Assembly: GCA_041390865.1 (NCBI GenBank)
Contig: JAWKPC010000003.1
Coordinates: 124,001 to 188,000 of the forward strand
Reading direction: 5' to 3'
Length of the DNA: 64,000 nucleotides
From: JAUIIK01 sp041390865
GTDB taxonomy: Bacteria; Chloroflexota; Chloroflexia; Thermomicrobiales; CFX8
Both the position numbers and the translations under genes were made by a program. The notes under the pieces are model-generated. The model was not told the origin of the DNA. It saw only the letters and a program-made list of their open reading frames with translations, and searched no databases. Shown here in pieces: positions 37,249-47,292 of this stretch; the stretch's first letter is position 1; each line of letters begins with the position of its first letter.

Positions 37249-39798
37249 ATGATCCCGCTCCGACTCCACCTCAGAAACTTTCTTAGCTATCGCGGCTCCG
37301 TCACCGTCGAACTGACGGATCTCGGTCTCGCGTGCCTCTCCGGCGAGAATGGAGCCGGCAAGAGCGCCCTGCTCGACGCGATGACCTGGGCCATCTGGGG
37401 CGAAAGCAGAGCCCCGCGCGACATCGAGTTGATCTCGTTGGGGGAAACCGAGTCGGAGGTCACCTTCGAATTCCAGATGGGACAGCGCGAGTATCGCGTC
37501 ATGCGGCGGCGCACCCAATCCCGCCATACCCTCGAATTCGACGCCCGCAGTCCCGGCCAGACAAACTGGCTGCCGATCGGCGGCGACGCGATTAAAGACA
37601 CGCAGGAACGCATCATTCAGGAAATCCGGCTCGACTATCCGACCTTCGCGAATTCGGCATTTCTCCGCCAGGGCCAGGCCGATCTCTTCACCCAGAACAA
37701 GCCGAGCGAGCGCAAGCGGATTCTGGCCGAGATCCTGGATCTTTCAGGCTATGACGCGCTCGCTGACGAGGCGCGGCAAGCCCGCCGAACGCGCACCCAG
37801 AGACTCGACAATATTCAGGCGCAAATCGGCAGGATAGACCTCCAACTCGCGACGCGGCACGAAAAGGAGGTCCAGCTCGCCGAGCTGGATGATGAAGTTC
37901 GCCAGTCCGAAGAACGCCTCGGCGTTCTGGGCAAAGCGATCGATTCCATGCGGGACAGGCTCTCGTCGGCGGAAATGGCCGAGTCAGTGCTCGAACGGAC
38001 CAATATTCGCATAGGCCGGCTGAAGCAACAAGCGGACGAGATAAGCGCCGCCCGCAACAAAGCAGCGGCGGATCACGCATCACTGCAGAAGTTGGTCGGG
38101 AATGAGAAGACGATCGCCGCCGCACTCGAAGACCGTCGCGCCTGGCGAAAGCAAGCAGATGACCTCTCGTCGGTGTTGTCGGCCCGCCAGCCATTGCTGG
38201 CACGAAAACAGGAGATCGAGCGTGATATTCGCCAGGCTGCGTCGGATCTCGAACGTCAACGCGCCCTACTCCGTCAATCGATCGAGACGCAGCGCGGTCA
38301 GTTGAAGGACCTCGACGAGAAGGCCGGAGCCGCGAAAGGGCTCAGCGAGAGTCTTGCAGCCAACCAGAAGCGCCTGGCCGAACAACCAGCTCTGTATACC
38401 GATCTGCAACGCGTTCAGGACACGCTGACCGAACTCACCGGCGAGAACACCAGCCTGAGATCGCGGATGAAGGACATCCAATCGAGGATCGCCAGCCTCG
38501 ACGAAGGCGCCGCGACCTGTCCGGTCTGCCGGCGTCCGCTCGGCGAAGGCGACCACGGACACATCCACGAGGAGTGGACCAGCGAGGGCAAGGCGCTCGG
38601 CGACGCGTTTCGATCGAACAAACAGAAGATCGATACGCTGAATGACGAATTGAAGGTCATTCGCCGGCGCATCCAGGAATTGGATGAACTGGCAAGAGCG
38701 ACTGCCGGCATCGAAGCGAACCTGGGCCAGCTCGAGTCCGATATTTCAAAGCGAGAAGCTATTGAAGCCTCGATTGCGGAAGCCGAGAAAAACGAGGCAA
38801 CCCTTGCGAAATCTCTCTCGACAGATTCGTTCCTACCGAACGGACGATCAGAGCTCCTAGAGATCGAGAAACAGCTTGCCAATCTGCCGTACGACGAAGC
38901 CGCTCATGCAGAAGCCCGCAAGAACAGCCAGGATCTCGAACGCGTCGAACGCGAGTACCAGCAGCTCGAACGCGCGAAGTCAGAGCTCGAGTCCCGCGAA
39001 ACGCAGATCGAGGAATTGGGCGTACGGCTCGACGAGCTATCGAAGGAGTTGAAGGAAGCAGAAGAGGATGCCGCAGGTCTGGCGAAGAGCCTCGAGGGAA
39101 TTGCCGAGGTTCGAACTCAGCATCAGATCGCCAGCAAGGAGCGTGAAAAGCTCGGGGCATCCCTGGCCGAGATGGAGGGCAGCCGCGGTGGCCTGAGGCG
39201 ACAGCTCGAAGAGCTGGATGAAATGGAAAAGGAACAGGCTGCGCTCAAAGAAGAGTCGAGAACGCTATCCGCCGAAGCTGACGCCTATGGGGAACTGACG
39301 ACGGCGTTCGGCCGGAACGGCATCCAGGCGATGGTCATCGAGAACGTGCTACCGGAGCTCGAAGACGAAGCGAATCGCATCCTCTCTCGCATGACGACCA
39401 AGCAGCTCGAGGTCATGTTCCGGACGACGAGAGAGGCGGTTTCGTCCGACTCGACGATCGAGACCCTCGACATCATTATCCGCGACGAGTCGGGCCGCCG
39501 ACCCTATCAGATGTTCAGCGGAGGCGAGGCGTTCCGGATCAATTTCGCGATTCGAGTTGCGCTCAGCAAGCTGCTTGCGCGCCGTGCCGGTGCATCGGTC
39601 GACACGCTGATCATCGACGAAGGTTTCGGAACCCAGGACCAGCACGGACGGGACGGCCTCGTCGAGGCGATCCAGAGCGTAACCCGGGATTTCGCACTCA
39701 TCCTGGTCATCACCCATGTCGACGAGCTTCGCTACCAGTTCCCGCACCGCATTGAAGTCGTCAAGACAGATGCGGGTTCGCGTGCTACCTTGGTCTAA
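37249..39798 (+). CDS. sbcC: SbcC/Rad50-type SMC ATPase
   Basis: An 849-residue DNA-repair ATPase. Walker A (GENGAGKSALLDAM) near residue 32, two long coiled-coil arms, the zinc-hook CPVCRRPLG near residue 425, then the signature FSGGEAFRINFAIRVALSK and Walker B LIIDEGFGTQDQHG near residue 790. This is the Rad50/SbcC plan; the partner nuclease SbcD/Mre11, normally next door, is not in the neighbourhood. ATG 37249 has only a weak GGAAAC upstream. The gamma-glutamyltransferase gene follows after 33 bases. Confidence 0.93.
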   Translation: MIPLRLHLRNFLSYRGSVTVELTDLGLACLSGENGAGKSALLDAMTWAIWGESRAPRDIELISLGETESEVTFEFQMGQREYRVMRRRTQSRHTLEFDARSPGQTNWLPIGGDAIKDTQERIIQEIRLDYPTFANSAFLRQGQADLFTQNKPSERKRILAEILDLSGYDALADEARQARRTRTQRLDNIQAQIGRIDLQLATRHEKEVQLAELDDEVRQSEERLGVLGKAIDSMRDRLSSAEMAESVLERTNIRIGRLKQQADEISAARNKAAADHASLQKLVGNEKTIAAALEDRRAWRKQADDLSSVLSARQPLLARKQEIERDIRQAASDLERQRALLRQSIETQRGQLKDLDEKAGAAKGLSESLAANQKRLAEQPALYTDLQRVQDTLTELTGENTSLRSRMKDIQSRIASLDEGAATCPVCRRPLGEGDHGHIHEEWTSEGKALGDAFRSNKQKIDTLNDELKVIRRRIQELDELARATAGIEANLGQLESDISKREAIEASIAEAEKNEATLAKSLSTDSFLPNGRSELLEIEKQLANLPYDEAAHAEARKNSQDLERVEREYQQLERAKSELESRETQIEELGVRLDELSKELKEAEEDAAGLAKSLEGIAEVRTQHQIASKEREKLGASLAEMEGSRGGLRRQLEELDEMEKEQAALKEESRTLSAEADAYGELTTAFGRNGIQAMVIENVLPELEDEANRILSRMTTKQLEVMFRTTREAVSSDSTIETLDIIIRDESGRRPYQMFSGGEAFRINFAIRVALSKLLARRAGASVDTLIIDEGFGTQDQHGRDGLVEAIQSVTRDFALILVITHVDELRYQFPHRIEVVKTDAGSRATLV

Positions 39799-39831
39799 AA
39801 GCTCGCAGACAACATCCGAAAGGATCTAAAC

Positions 39832-41553
39832 GTGGCGACGATCGCTCCAGCACCGCGCATATCCGAACGGCCATCGATCCAGGCCACCCGCTTTGCAGCA
39901 GCTACCGGGCACTATCTGGCCACCGAAGCAGCGATGCGAATACTCCGTCTCGGGGGAAATGCAATCGACGCCGGAGTAGCGGCGGGCATCTGCATCGACG
40001 TCCTGCTCCCCGACCTGTGCAACTTCGGCGGTGTTGCCCCGATCATCGTCCATCACAAGGAATCCGGCGACCTGGTATCAATCAGTGGTCTCGGCAAGTG
40101 GGGGCGTTCGACGAATCGCGAGCAGCTGGCCAGAGACGGCAACGGTGAGATCCCGGCCGGCTCCAAACGATCGATTGTCCCCGGAGCGCCGGATGCCTGG
40201 CTGACTGCTCTTGCACGCTACGGCAAGCTGACCTTCGCCGACGTCGTGCAACCGGCCATCGAGCTGGCCGAGGGCGGATTTGTCGTCTATCCGTCGCTGG
40301 AACGGAATCTCGGACAGGCCGTCGGGAATCTGAGCCAATGGCCGTCAAGCTCGTCGATCTTTCTGCAGAACGGCAACGTCCGTCCTGCCGGCACGATCTT
40401 GAAGCAGAAGGATCTGGCGACCACGTTCAAGCGTATGGTGCGGGCGGAGGAAGCTGCCGGTGGAGGCCGGGCAGCCGGCGTCGAAGCCGCTCGAGACGAG
40501 TTCTACAAGGGCGACATCGGCCGCGAGATCGCCGAATTCGTCCAATCGAACGGAGGTACGGTCAGCGAATCCGACCTGGCAACCTTCCGGAGCGAGATCG
40601 AAGAGCCGCCACACGTCACCTATGAAGGGATTGACGTCTACGTTTGCGGCCCGTGGTGCCAGGGCCCTGTCCTCGCCGAAACGCTCAACATCATCAGTGG
40701 ATTCGACCTGCGCGGCATGGGCCACAATTCTGCCGACTACATCCACTCCGTGGCGGAGTCTCTGAATCTGGCGTTCTCGGACCGCGAGCACTATTACGGC
40801 GATCCCGAGTTCGTGCAGGTTCCGATCGATCGGATTCTTTCCACCGAGTACGCTGGCCGCCGTCGGGCGATGATCGACCCATCCCGGGCGTTCGGAAAAA
40901 TGCCGGACATCGACGGCGCCGAAGCCGCGGCATCGCTCCATCAAGCAGTCGCCCAGCCGGCCTGGGAAAAGGACACATCCTACGTCTGCGTCGTCGACCA
41001 GGAAGGTAACGCCTTCTCGGCGACCCCGAGCGACGGAGTCGGCAGCACGCCGATCATTCCGGGGCTGGGACTGATCTGCTCGGGCCGCGGTTCCCAATCC
41101 TGGCTTGAAGAGGGCCATCCATCGGCTGTCGCACCGGGCAAGCGACCTCGCCTGACACCAAACCCAGCCATGGCATTCCGGGACGGCCGGCTCCTGATGC
41201 CCTTCGGCACTCCTGGCGGTGATATGCAGGTCCAGTCGATGCTGCAAACGTTCCTGAATCTGTTCGTCTTCGAAATGGACATTCAGCAGGCCATTGAAGC
41301 GCCGCGATTCGGCACATTCTCCTTCCCGAACTCGTTCTGGCCTCACGAATACCTGCCCGGGAAGCTGCGGTTGGAATCGAGAATCGCTCGCGCGACCGGA
41401 GACGACCTTGCAGACCGCGGGCACGACGTTGAATGGTGGCCGGAATGGACACGCCAGACCGGCAACATGTGTGCAATCGTCGTGGACCACGAAGCCGGCA
41501 CCCTGACAGCGGGCGCCGATGCCCGCGCTGAGGCCTACGCCGCCGGCTGGTAG
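39832..41553 (+). CDS. Gamma-glutamyltransferase family protein, without signal peptide
   Basis: A 573-residue Ntn-hydrolase of the gamma-glutamyltranspeptidase family, which moves or hydrolyses gamma-glutamyl groups (glutathione and relatives). The family order is clear: ATEAAMRILRLGGNAIDAGVA at the start, SIVPGAPDAW, GPWCQGPVLAETLNIISG, then the autoprocessing site with the nucleophile Thr in KDTSYVCVVDQEGNAFSATPSDG, and the TPNPAMAFRDGR and GTPGGDMQVQ segments of the small subunit. Self-cleavage before that Thr should give chains of about 380 and 190 residues. No export signal is visible, unlike most bacterial GGTs. GTG 39832 follows AAAGGA. It is 33 bases after sbcC. Confidence 0.87.
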   Translation: MATIAPAPRISERPSIQATRFAAATGHYLATEAAMRILRLGGNAIDAGVAAGICIDVLLPDLCNFGGVAPIIVHHKESGDLVSISGLGKWGRSTNREQLARDGNGEIPAGSKRSIVPGAPDAWLTALARYGKLTFADVVQPAIELAEGGFVVYPSLERNLGQAVGNLSQWPSSSSIFLQNGNVRPAGTILKQKDLATTFKRMVRAEEAAGGGRAAGVEAARDEFYKGDIGREIAEFVQSNGGTVSESDLATFRSEIEEPPHVTYEGIDVYVCGPWCQGPVLAETLNIISGFDLRGMGHNSADYIHSVAESLNLAFSDREHYYGDPEFVQVPIDRILSTEYAGRRRAMIDPSRAFGKMPDIDGAEAAASLHQAVAQPAWEKDTSYVCVVDQEGNAFSATPSDGVGSTPIIPGLGLICSGRGSQSWLEEGHPSAVAPGKRPRLTPNPAMAFRDGRLLMPFGTPGGDMQVQSMLQTFLNLFVFEMDIQQAIEAPRFGTFSFPNSFWPHEYLPGKLRLESRIARATGDDLADRGHDVEWWPEWTRQTGNMCAIVVDHEAGTLTAGADARAEAYAAGW

Positions 41554-41654
41554 GAAGTCGCTCGCAGGCAGTACTGCCGGCAGGATCGACTGGAACACGC
41601 ATTCGTACGCACCTCTCTGTAAAATAGAGATCGAACAACGTACGCTGCAAGGAA

Positions 41655-44250
41655 ATGGACGTCGACCACGACTACGCCAGCACGCCGGCAGTATCTCACG
41701 CTCAAGCAACAGAATCCGGGAGTTATCCTCTTCTTCCGGATGGGCGACTTCTACGAAACGTTCGACGACGATGCCGAGCTCGTTTCGGACGTCCTCGATA
41801 TCGCGCTGACCTCCAGGGAAATGGGACAGGGCAACCGGATTCCGATGGCCGGCATCCCGTACCACTCGGCCGACGGATATCTACGCAAGCTTCTCGACGC
41901 CGGACATCGCGTCGCCCTGGCGGAGCAAACCAGCGAACCGACCGGACGGGGCATCGTTGACCGCGAGGTCACCCGGATTGTGACCCCGGGAACGTTGACC
42001 TCGCCCGAACTCCTGACCGGGAACGAAAGCTCTTTTGTTGCCGCCGTCATCATCGACGGCCACAAGGCCGGCATTTCCTTCGCCGACGCCTCGACCGGCG
42101 AGTTCGCCACGACCGAGATTCACGGTGACGAGTCGTCGATCGACGAACTGGTCCTGCGGGAGTTGCTCAGAATCCAGCCGCTGGAGATCGTCGTGCCCGA
42201 GGGCGCCAACTTCGGCGCCCTCGTTGCTCGCGAGGCCGTGACCGTCGACCTTCCGGGAACCGCCTGGCGCATGGACGAGGCTGAGGAGACGATCTTCGAC
42301 CATTTCGGGATACCATCGCTCGAGCCATTCGGCTGTGAGAACCAGCCGCTGGCCGCACGCGCGGCCGGCGCGTTGCTCGCTTACCTCCAGCAGACGCAGC
42401 GCAATCAGCTGCGCCAGATCACGACACTCTACTCCTATTCGACGTCCGCCTACATGAGTCTCGACCGGCAGACGCGCCGGAATCTCGAGATCGATTCGTC
42501 GTCGTCAAAGGGCGGCGGCCCGACCCTGCTGACGACGATGGACCTGACTCTTTCTCCCGGCGGAAAGCGCCTGTTTCAGCGTTGGCTGGGGCAGCCGCTG
42601 CTTTCGCGCCAGGAGATTGAACGGCGCTACGACGGCATCGACTGGCTTCTCGACGAAGCACTCGCACGCGGAGAAATCCGTTCCGAATTGCGCGGACTGG
42701 CGGATATGGAGCGCATCATCAACCGGGTCGTAAACCGTCAGGCTGGGCCACGTGAGATCGCGCGACTCGGCGCATCACTGGCAAAGATCCCGCACCTGCT
42801 CGACGTCCTCGACGATCCGAACAGACCGGATATCATCCAGCCGCCGTTCGACTGCAAGTCGGTCGCGGACGAGATCGCCCGGGCGATCGGCGACGATCCT
42901 CCAGCCTATCTTGGACAGGGCGAGGCAATCCGGCCCGGCTACAGCGCCGAACTCGATGGATTGCGCCAAACGTTGCGCTCCGACCGCGAATACATCGCCA
43001 GCCTCGAAAACAGGGAGAAACAGGCCACCGGCATCGATCGGATGAAGGTCGGCTACAACAAGGTCTTCGGCTACTACCTCGAAATCTCGAACGCGAATCG
43101 GAAGCCGGTACCCGACCACTACATCCGGAAACAGACGCTCGTCAATGCCGAGCGCTATATCACGCCGGAGCTCAAAGAAGCCGAGCAACGCGTCGCGTCC
43201 GCGGAAGAGCGGATCGCTGCCGCCGAGGCGGAAGCCTTCGACCATCTGCTCGGCACCGTGTCGATGGAAGCCGACACGATCCGGCAATGCGCCCATCGGC
43301 TATCGGTGATCGACGCGCTGGCGAGCCTCGCAGAGTGCGCGGCACGACGCGGCTACGTCCGGCCAGTAATCGCGGACGGCGCGGAGATCATCGAGATCGA
43401 GCGGGGCCGTCATCCGATCGTAGAGCAGGAGCAGTCGGGGGGCGAATTCGTCCCGAACGACACTCGCATCGGCGACGAGAGCGGCAAGATCGCCATCATC
43501 ACCGGCCCGAACATGGCCGGCAAGTCGACCTACCTGCGCCAGGTGGCGCTGCTTGTTCTCCTCGCCCAGATCGGCTCCTTCGTGCCAGCCGATCGGATGC
43601 GTCTCGGAATCGTCGACCGGATCTTCACCCGCATCGGTGCACAGGACGACCTCGCCAGCGGCCAGTCAACGTTCATGGTGGAAATGCTCGAGACGGCGAC
43701 GATCCTCAATCACGCGACCGAGCGGTCGCTTGTCGTGCTGGACGAGATCGGCCGGGGCACCAGCACCTACGACGGCCTGGCGATCGCGACGGCCGTGATC
43801 GAGTACATCCACAACACGCCGCGGCTGGGATCGAACACCCTTTTCGCGACCCACTACCACGAGCTCACCAGTCTGGCGGACACGCTCCCGGGCGTCCGGA
43901 ACTATCGTGTCGATGTGCTGGAGTCGGGCGACGAGATCACGTTTCTCTACCGGGTCGTGCCGGGCGGGGCGGACCGCTCGTTCGGGATCTATGTCGCTCA
44001 GCTGGCCGGTATGCCGCGAGCCGTCGTCAGGCGTGCAGAAGATATTCTGACGGAGTTGGAACGCGACAGCGGCGCATCTCGCGACGACCGACGACGGGCC
44101 ATTTCGGAGAACGGCGCTCCGGTCCAGATGCAGCTCTTCGGCGCGAACCACCCGGTGCTTGAACGGCTGGAAGACCTCGAGCTTGATGCGATCTCACCGC
44201 TTGAGGCGATCACCCGGCTCTATGAGCTGCAGAAGCTGGCGAAGAAATAG
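41655..44250 (+). CDS. mutS: DNA mismatch repair protein MutS, frame interrupted near 41667
   Basis: MutS recognises mismatched bases. The open frame begins at ATG 41740 inside the mismatch-binding domain (MGDFYETFDDDAEL). In the same frame just upstream the family sequence RRQYLTLKQQNPGVILFFR is encoded but has no start; ATG 41655 (MDVD) is in another frame, and dropping one C from GACCACG near 41667 joins them to an 865-residue protein of normal length. Other landmarks: connector and lever domains, GPNMAGKSTYLRQVALL (Walker A), LDEIGRGTSTYDGLAIATAV (Walker B) and FATHYHELTSL. AAGGAA abuts the ATG, a poor spacing, so the start is not certain. MutL of mismatch repair is not in the window. Confidence 0.9.
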
Positions 44251-44256
44251 CGGCGG

Positions 44257-44601
44257 CTAGACGAACGTCTGTCCTCGATAGATAGGACTCTCGAGGTCCC
44301 AGACCTGGCGAAGCGCCGACATGGTCGCGCGAAGCTCGTCCGACTCCTGAAAGGATTCGCGCGCGTCCTTCGTGGTGTAGCGGAAGATCACAAGATACAT
44401 ATCCGGTTGATCGTCGAGTCTGGCGTAGTCCACCGAGACGATGCCTTCCAGAGACCGGAACCGCTCGGCAGCCGCGATCAAGAGCCGATCGACCTCTTCA
44501 ACCATGCCCGGCTTTGCTCGCCAGATATCGACGACGACGTATCCTGCATCTTGTGCCACGCTTCGCCTGCTTCCCTCCTGATGCCCGGAAGTGTCCAGCA
44601 T
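44257..44601 (-). CDS. ABM/EthD-like dimeric alpha-beta barrel protein
   Basis: A 114-residue protein whose last 95 residues look like a dimeric ferredoxin-like (antibiotic biosynthesis monooxygenase) domain: YVVVDIWRAKPGMVEEVDRLLIAA, SLEGIVSVDYARLDD, MYLVIFRYTTKDARESFQ, DELRATMSAL. Such proteins are small oxygenases, dismutases or stress proteins; catalytic residues cannot be assigned. The start is ambiguous between ATG 44601 and GTG 44559, which gives the usual domain boundary. Convergent with mutS (6 bases apart) and divergent from yggT. Confidence 0.7.
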   Translation of the reverse strand: MLDTSGHQEGSRRSVAQDAGYVVVDIWRAKPGMVEEVDRLLIAAAERFRSLEGIVSVDYARLDDQPDMYLVIFRYTTKDARESFQESDELRATMSALRQVWDLESPIYRGQTFV

Positions 44602-44626
44602 CCGTGTTTGCTATGATAGCCTCTGG

Positions 44627-44947
44627 ATGTCAAAGCGGCCTCACACAGAGGTCCTGCCTCACGACGGTGCATCGAGAATCGGGAGTCCCGACATAGATAC
44701 CGCCCTTATCGATCTGCTCAATAACCTGCTGTTTATCCTGTGGCTCGCGATTATCGGTCGGGCTATTTTGTCGTGGTTCGACCGGGGTATGCAGAACCCG
44801 ATCTCCCAGGCGCTCTACGCGATCACGGAACCGTTTATCGCCCCGATCAGGCAGTTCATGCCTCGCACCGGGTTCATCGATCTTTCCCCACTCGTCGCCA
44901 TCCTGATCATCGTCTTCCTCCGCCAGGCGCTTGCCTCGGCCACCTAG
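44627..44947 (+). CDS. yggT: YggT family membrane protein
   Basis: A 106-residue integral membrane protein. Two hydrophobic segments (LLNNLLFILWLAIIGRAILSW and LSPLVAILIIVFLRQAL) surround the family hallmark NPISQALYAITEPFIAPIRQFMP. In many bacteria yggT lies in the cell-division/pyrroline reductase neighbourhood; here it stands alone between the ABM-like gene and a repeat-bearing spacer. The start ATG 44627 gives MSKRPHTEV; an upstream in-frame start at 44591 is less likely. A TATGAT at 44612-44617 may be its -10 box only if transcription is nearly leaderless. Confidence 0.85.
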   Translation: MSKRPHTEVLPHDGASRIGSPDIDTALIDLLNNLLFILWLAIIGRAILSWFDRGMQNPISQALYAITEPFIAPIRQFMPRTGFIDLSPLVAILIIVFLRQALASAT

Positions 44948-45387
44948 TCGGAACCAGTAGACGCGTTTGATTGCGGGGTGGGTCCGCACATCGTCTCTGG
45001 CATTCCATATGAGCACCAGGCCCCGGTGCCGCCCTGCGAAGTGGTCAGCGTAGGTTGACCTGACTGATCGAGCTTTCCTTGGACCACACACGTAGTCCGT
45101 GACACAGCAAGTGGTGGGCTGCCCGGCTGCGTCATGGGAGGCTCTATAGGCAACAACCGTGTCATTTCAAGCGGAGCGAGAAATCTCAGTCGAGCCCCGG
45201 GGACATGCTGCACAGAGATTTCTCACACCCGCTAACGCGGGTACCCGGGTCGAAATGACAGCCTCGGGTGCTCTTGAGTTTCATCGGAGTGACCACGAAT
45301 GTGTCACATCATGTGTCACAAACCACGAGAACCTGAACCGTGATCAGACCGGTCCAGTGCGTTGGGACCGGGACGTGAACTGATCGC
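44948..45387. other. 440-base spacer between convergent yggT and holB
   Basis: No credible gene. It contains the inverted-repeat element at 45160-45260 and a 9-base direct repeat TGTGTCACA (45300-45308 and 45312-45320). The rest looks featureless. Confidence 0.6.
45160..45260. repeat. REP/MITE-like palindromic element, about 101 bp
   Basis: Outer arms TGTCATTTC (45160) and GAAATGACA (ending 45260) are complementary, and inner arms GAGAAATCTC (45178-45187) and GAGATTTCTC (45215-45224) are also complementary, so the whole element folds as a long imperfect hairpin with a GC-rich centre. The motif TGTCATTTC-N-AGCGGAGCGAGAAATCTC resembles an intergenic repeat that I recall from many environmental bacterial genomes. 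No second copy is in this window. Confidence 0.7.
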
Positions 45388-46439
45388 CTAATCCGGCAGT
45401 GCGGGCCACTGATTGATCATCGCCATGAGGGCGATGCGAGCCTGGAAATTGCGGTCGAGGTCATGCGCGGCCCGACGGGTTGCCCGCAACGCTGTCGCGA
45501 TTTGGTCGGCACTGAATTTTCCGGAGAACTGGGACAATGGACCGGCCAACTCGGGGTGTGCAATCTGATCCGGCAATCCTGCCCGAATCAGCAGGGCGTC
45601 ACGCCAGAGCCCGGCGCAATGATCGAGGGCCGTGAAGGTGCGCTCCCGGTCCTTGGTGTGATTCGCAGCGATCGGTCCGGCGAGCCGAAGCCGTCCGAGC
45701 GGCTCGCTGAGATACCCGAATGCTTCCTGAATTTCCGCCTTCCGGCGGTCCAGCGCGTCCGGATCGGACGACAGCGCGAACGCCGTCGCGACACGCCCGC
45801 GAGCGATCGTGGAAATGGTGCGAGCATCTCGCGCGGAGAGGCCGCGCTCCTCCAGCGCCGATTCGATTTCCGCGGCCGGAACCATACCGAGATGGATGTG
45901 CTGGCATCGGGACCGGATCGTTTCCGGGACGACTTCAAGGCTGGACGCGACCAGGATGACGACAGCGGATGCCGGCGGCTCTTCCAGCGTCTTCAGAAAC
46001 GCGTCGGGAGCCGATTCCGAAAGCCGGTCGGCGTCGTCGACGATCTGGACCTTCCAGCGGCTCAGAACCGGCCGGGAAACAATATCCTGTCTCAACCACC
46101 GGATGGCTTCGATCGACAGACGCTGGCGCGCTCCTCCCGGCCCGTTGCCGAGCAATGCAGCCTGCCACTCGACATCGGCAACCGTCACATCGGGATGCGA
46201 CCGGCGCTCGCTATCCCGGTGGATGCGTCGGCAGGAGTTGCACTGACCGCAGGCGATGCCGTCGTCGCGTTCCAGGCAGAGCAACGCCCTCGCAAATTCC
46301 AGCGCGAGCGTCGTCTTGCCAACGCCTCGGGACCGACGATGAGGTACGCGTGACCAACCCGACCGGAAGCGATACGGCCCTGGAGGTGCTTGACGGCATC
46401 TTCGTGACCGACCACATTCCAGCCAGCCGCACTATTCAC
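45388..46439 (-). CDS. holB: DNA polymerase III delta' subunit (HolB), frame interrupted near 46328
   Basis: Clamp-loader subunit delta'. The N-terminal part (from GTG 46439: WNVVGHEDAVKHLQGRIASG, GHAYLIVGPE) and the rest (LCLERDDGIACGQCNSCRRI with the zinc cysteines, ADRLSESAPDAFLKTLEEPP, the SRC motif in IRSRCQ) are in different frames. Adding one G to the GG at about 46327-46328 restores GPEGVGKTTLALEFARALL and a protein of about 350 residues. Because the gene is normally essential, sequence error is the likely cause. GTG 46439 shares a base with the upstream gene's TAG, so it is coupled to it. Confidence 0.9.
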
Positions 46440-47218
46440 TAGGAACCTGCAACCTTGATCTTCTTCTTCGGGCGTGATGGGCGCGCTCCACTGCTCTCGA
46501 ACCGCGTTCCGACCGTCAGGAGGTCGATGATCTCGTTCCGATCGTCGTTGCCAAGCTGCACCTCGCTGCCGATCTCTCGAATGAGCTCGTAGAGTTCGGA
46601 AATGTGAGCGACGGTCGAAACGGGATCCTTCATCTCCAGTTGGAGTTCATCCGGCAGGAATACGATGACCCCTTCGATCTCGCCGGGAATGGCGTGCTCG
46701 TCGAAGAGCTCTTCGAGGCAATCCATCTGCAGCTCGTTCTCTACGGTCGGGTTGCCGAGACTCGGGGCGCCCAGATTGAAAAAGCGAGTGAAGATGAGCT
46801 TGTGCTGACGCCATCGGTTGCCGTCGACCGAGATCCGGCCACTTGCGTCTTTCGGCGTGAGCACGACGACACCGCCCGGGGTCACGAGAACGTGCTCCGG
46901 TGCATTCCGCCCGACTTCCGGGTAGTGAATCAGCGCAAACCGGTCGCTCAACCGCGAAAGGGTCGCGTCAAGAACTTCGTCGACCCGCGGCCGGCGCCGC
47001 CACTTGCTGTACTGCTGCGTTCCGTAGATGAAAGCAAAGAACCCGAGAATCAATGCTCCGTAGGAGATTGCAATCATATTCGGGGAGGAGTTGACCAGTG
47101 GGGTGATGATCGCTCCCGCCAGGAGCACGATGCCGACCGCGACGAAGCGGCGGGTGCGCTTCTGACGATTTTCGATATATCCGATGTTCCGGTGGACTCG
47201 CAACGATTCAGCCGTCAT
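46439..47218 (-). CDS. Membrane protein with NERD-like domain
   Basis: A 259-residue protein: basic N-terminus, two transmembrane helices (about 25-45 and 49-68), then a soluble region resembling the nuclease-related NERD domain (FALIHYPEVGRNAPEHVLVTPGGVVVLTPKDASGRI within it), and a Lys/Arg-rich tail. In NERD proteins this strand order (inherited-type endonuclease-like core) is common, but the catalytic acidic residues are not obvious, so nuclease activity is uncertain. The start ATG 47218 has AACGAGAG upstream. It is translationally coupled to holB. Confidence 0.6.
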   Translation of the reverse strand: MTAESLRVHRNIGYIENRQKRTRRFVAVGIVLLAGAIITPLVNSSPNMIAISYGALILGFFAFIYGTQQYSKWRRRPRVDEVLDATLSRLSDRFALIHYPEVGRNAPEHVLVTPGGVVVLTPKDASGRISVDGNRWRQHKLIFTRFFNLGAPSLGNPTVENELQMDCLEELFDEHAIPGEIEGVIVFLPDELQLEMKDPVSTVAHISELYELIREIGSEVQLGNDDRNEIIDLLTVGTRFESSGARPSRPKKKIKVAGS

Positions 47219-47292
47219 CTCTCGTTACAATTCGATTTCGTGATTAGGATGCCACACACGCCACTCGAATCGGAACGAAAGCACTCGTCAAC

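Noticed and set aside
40345..41865. 506-codon open frame antisense to the GGT gene
   Set aside because: Shadow frame crossing a gene boundary, no motif.
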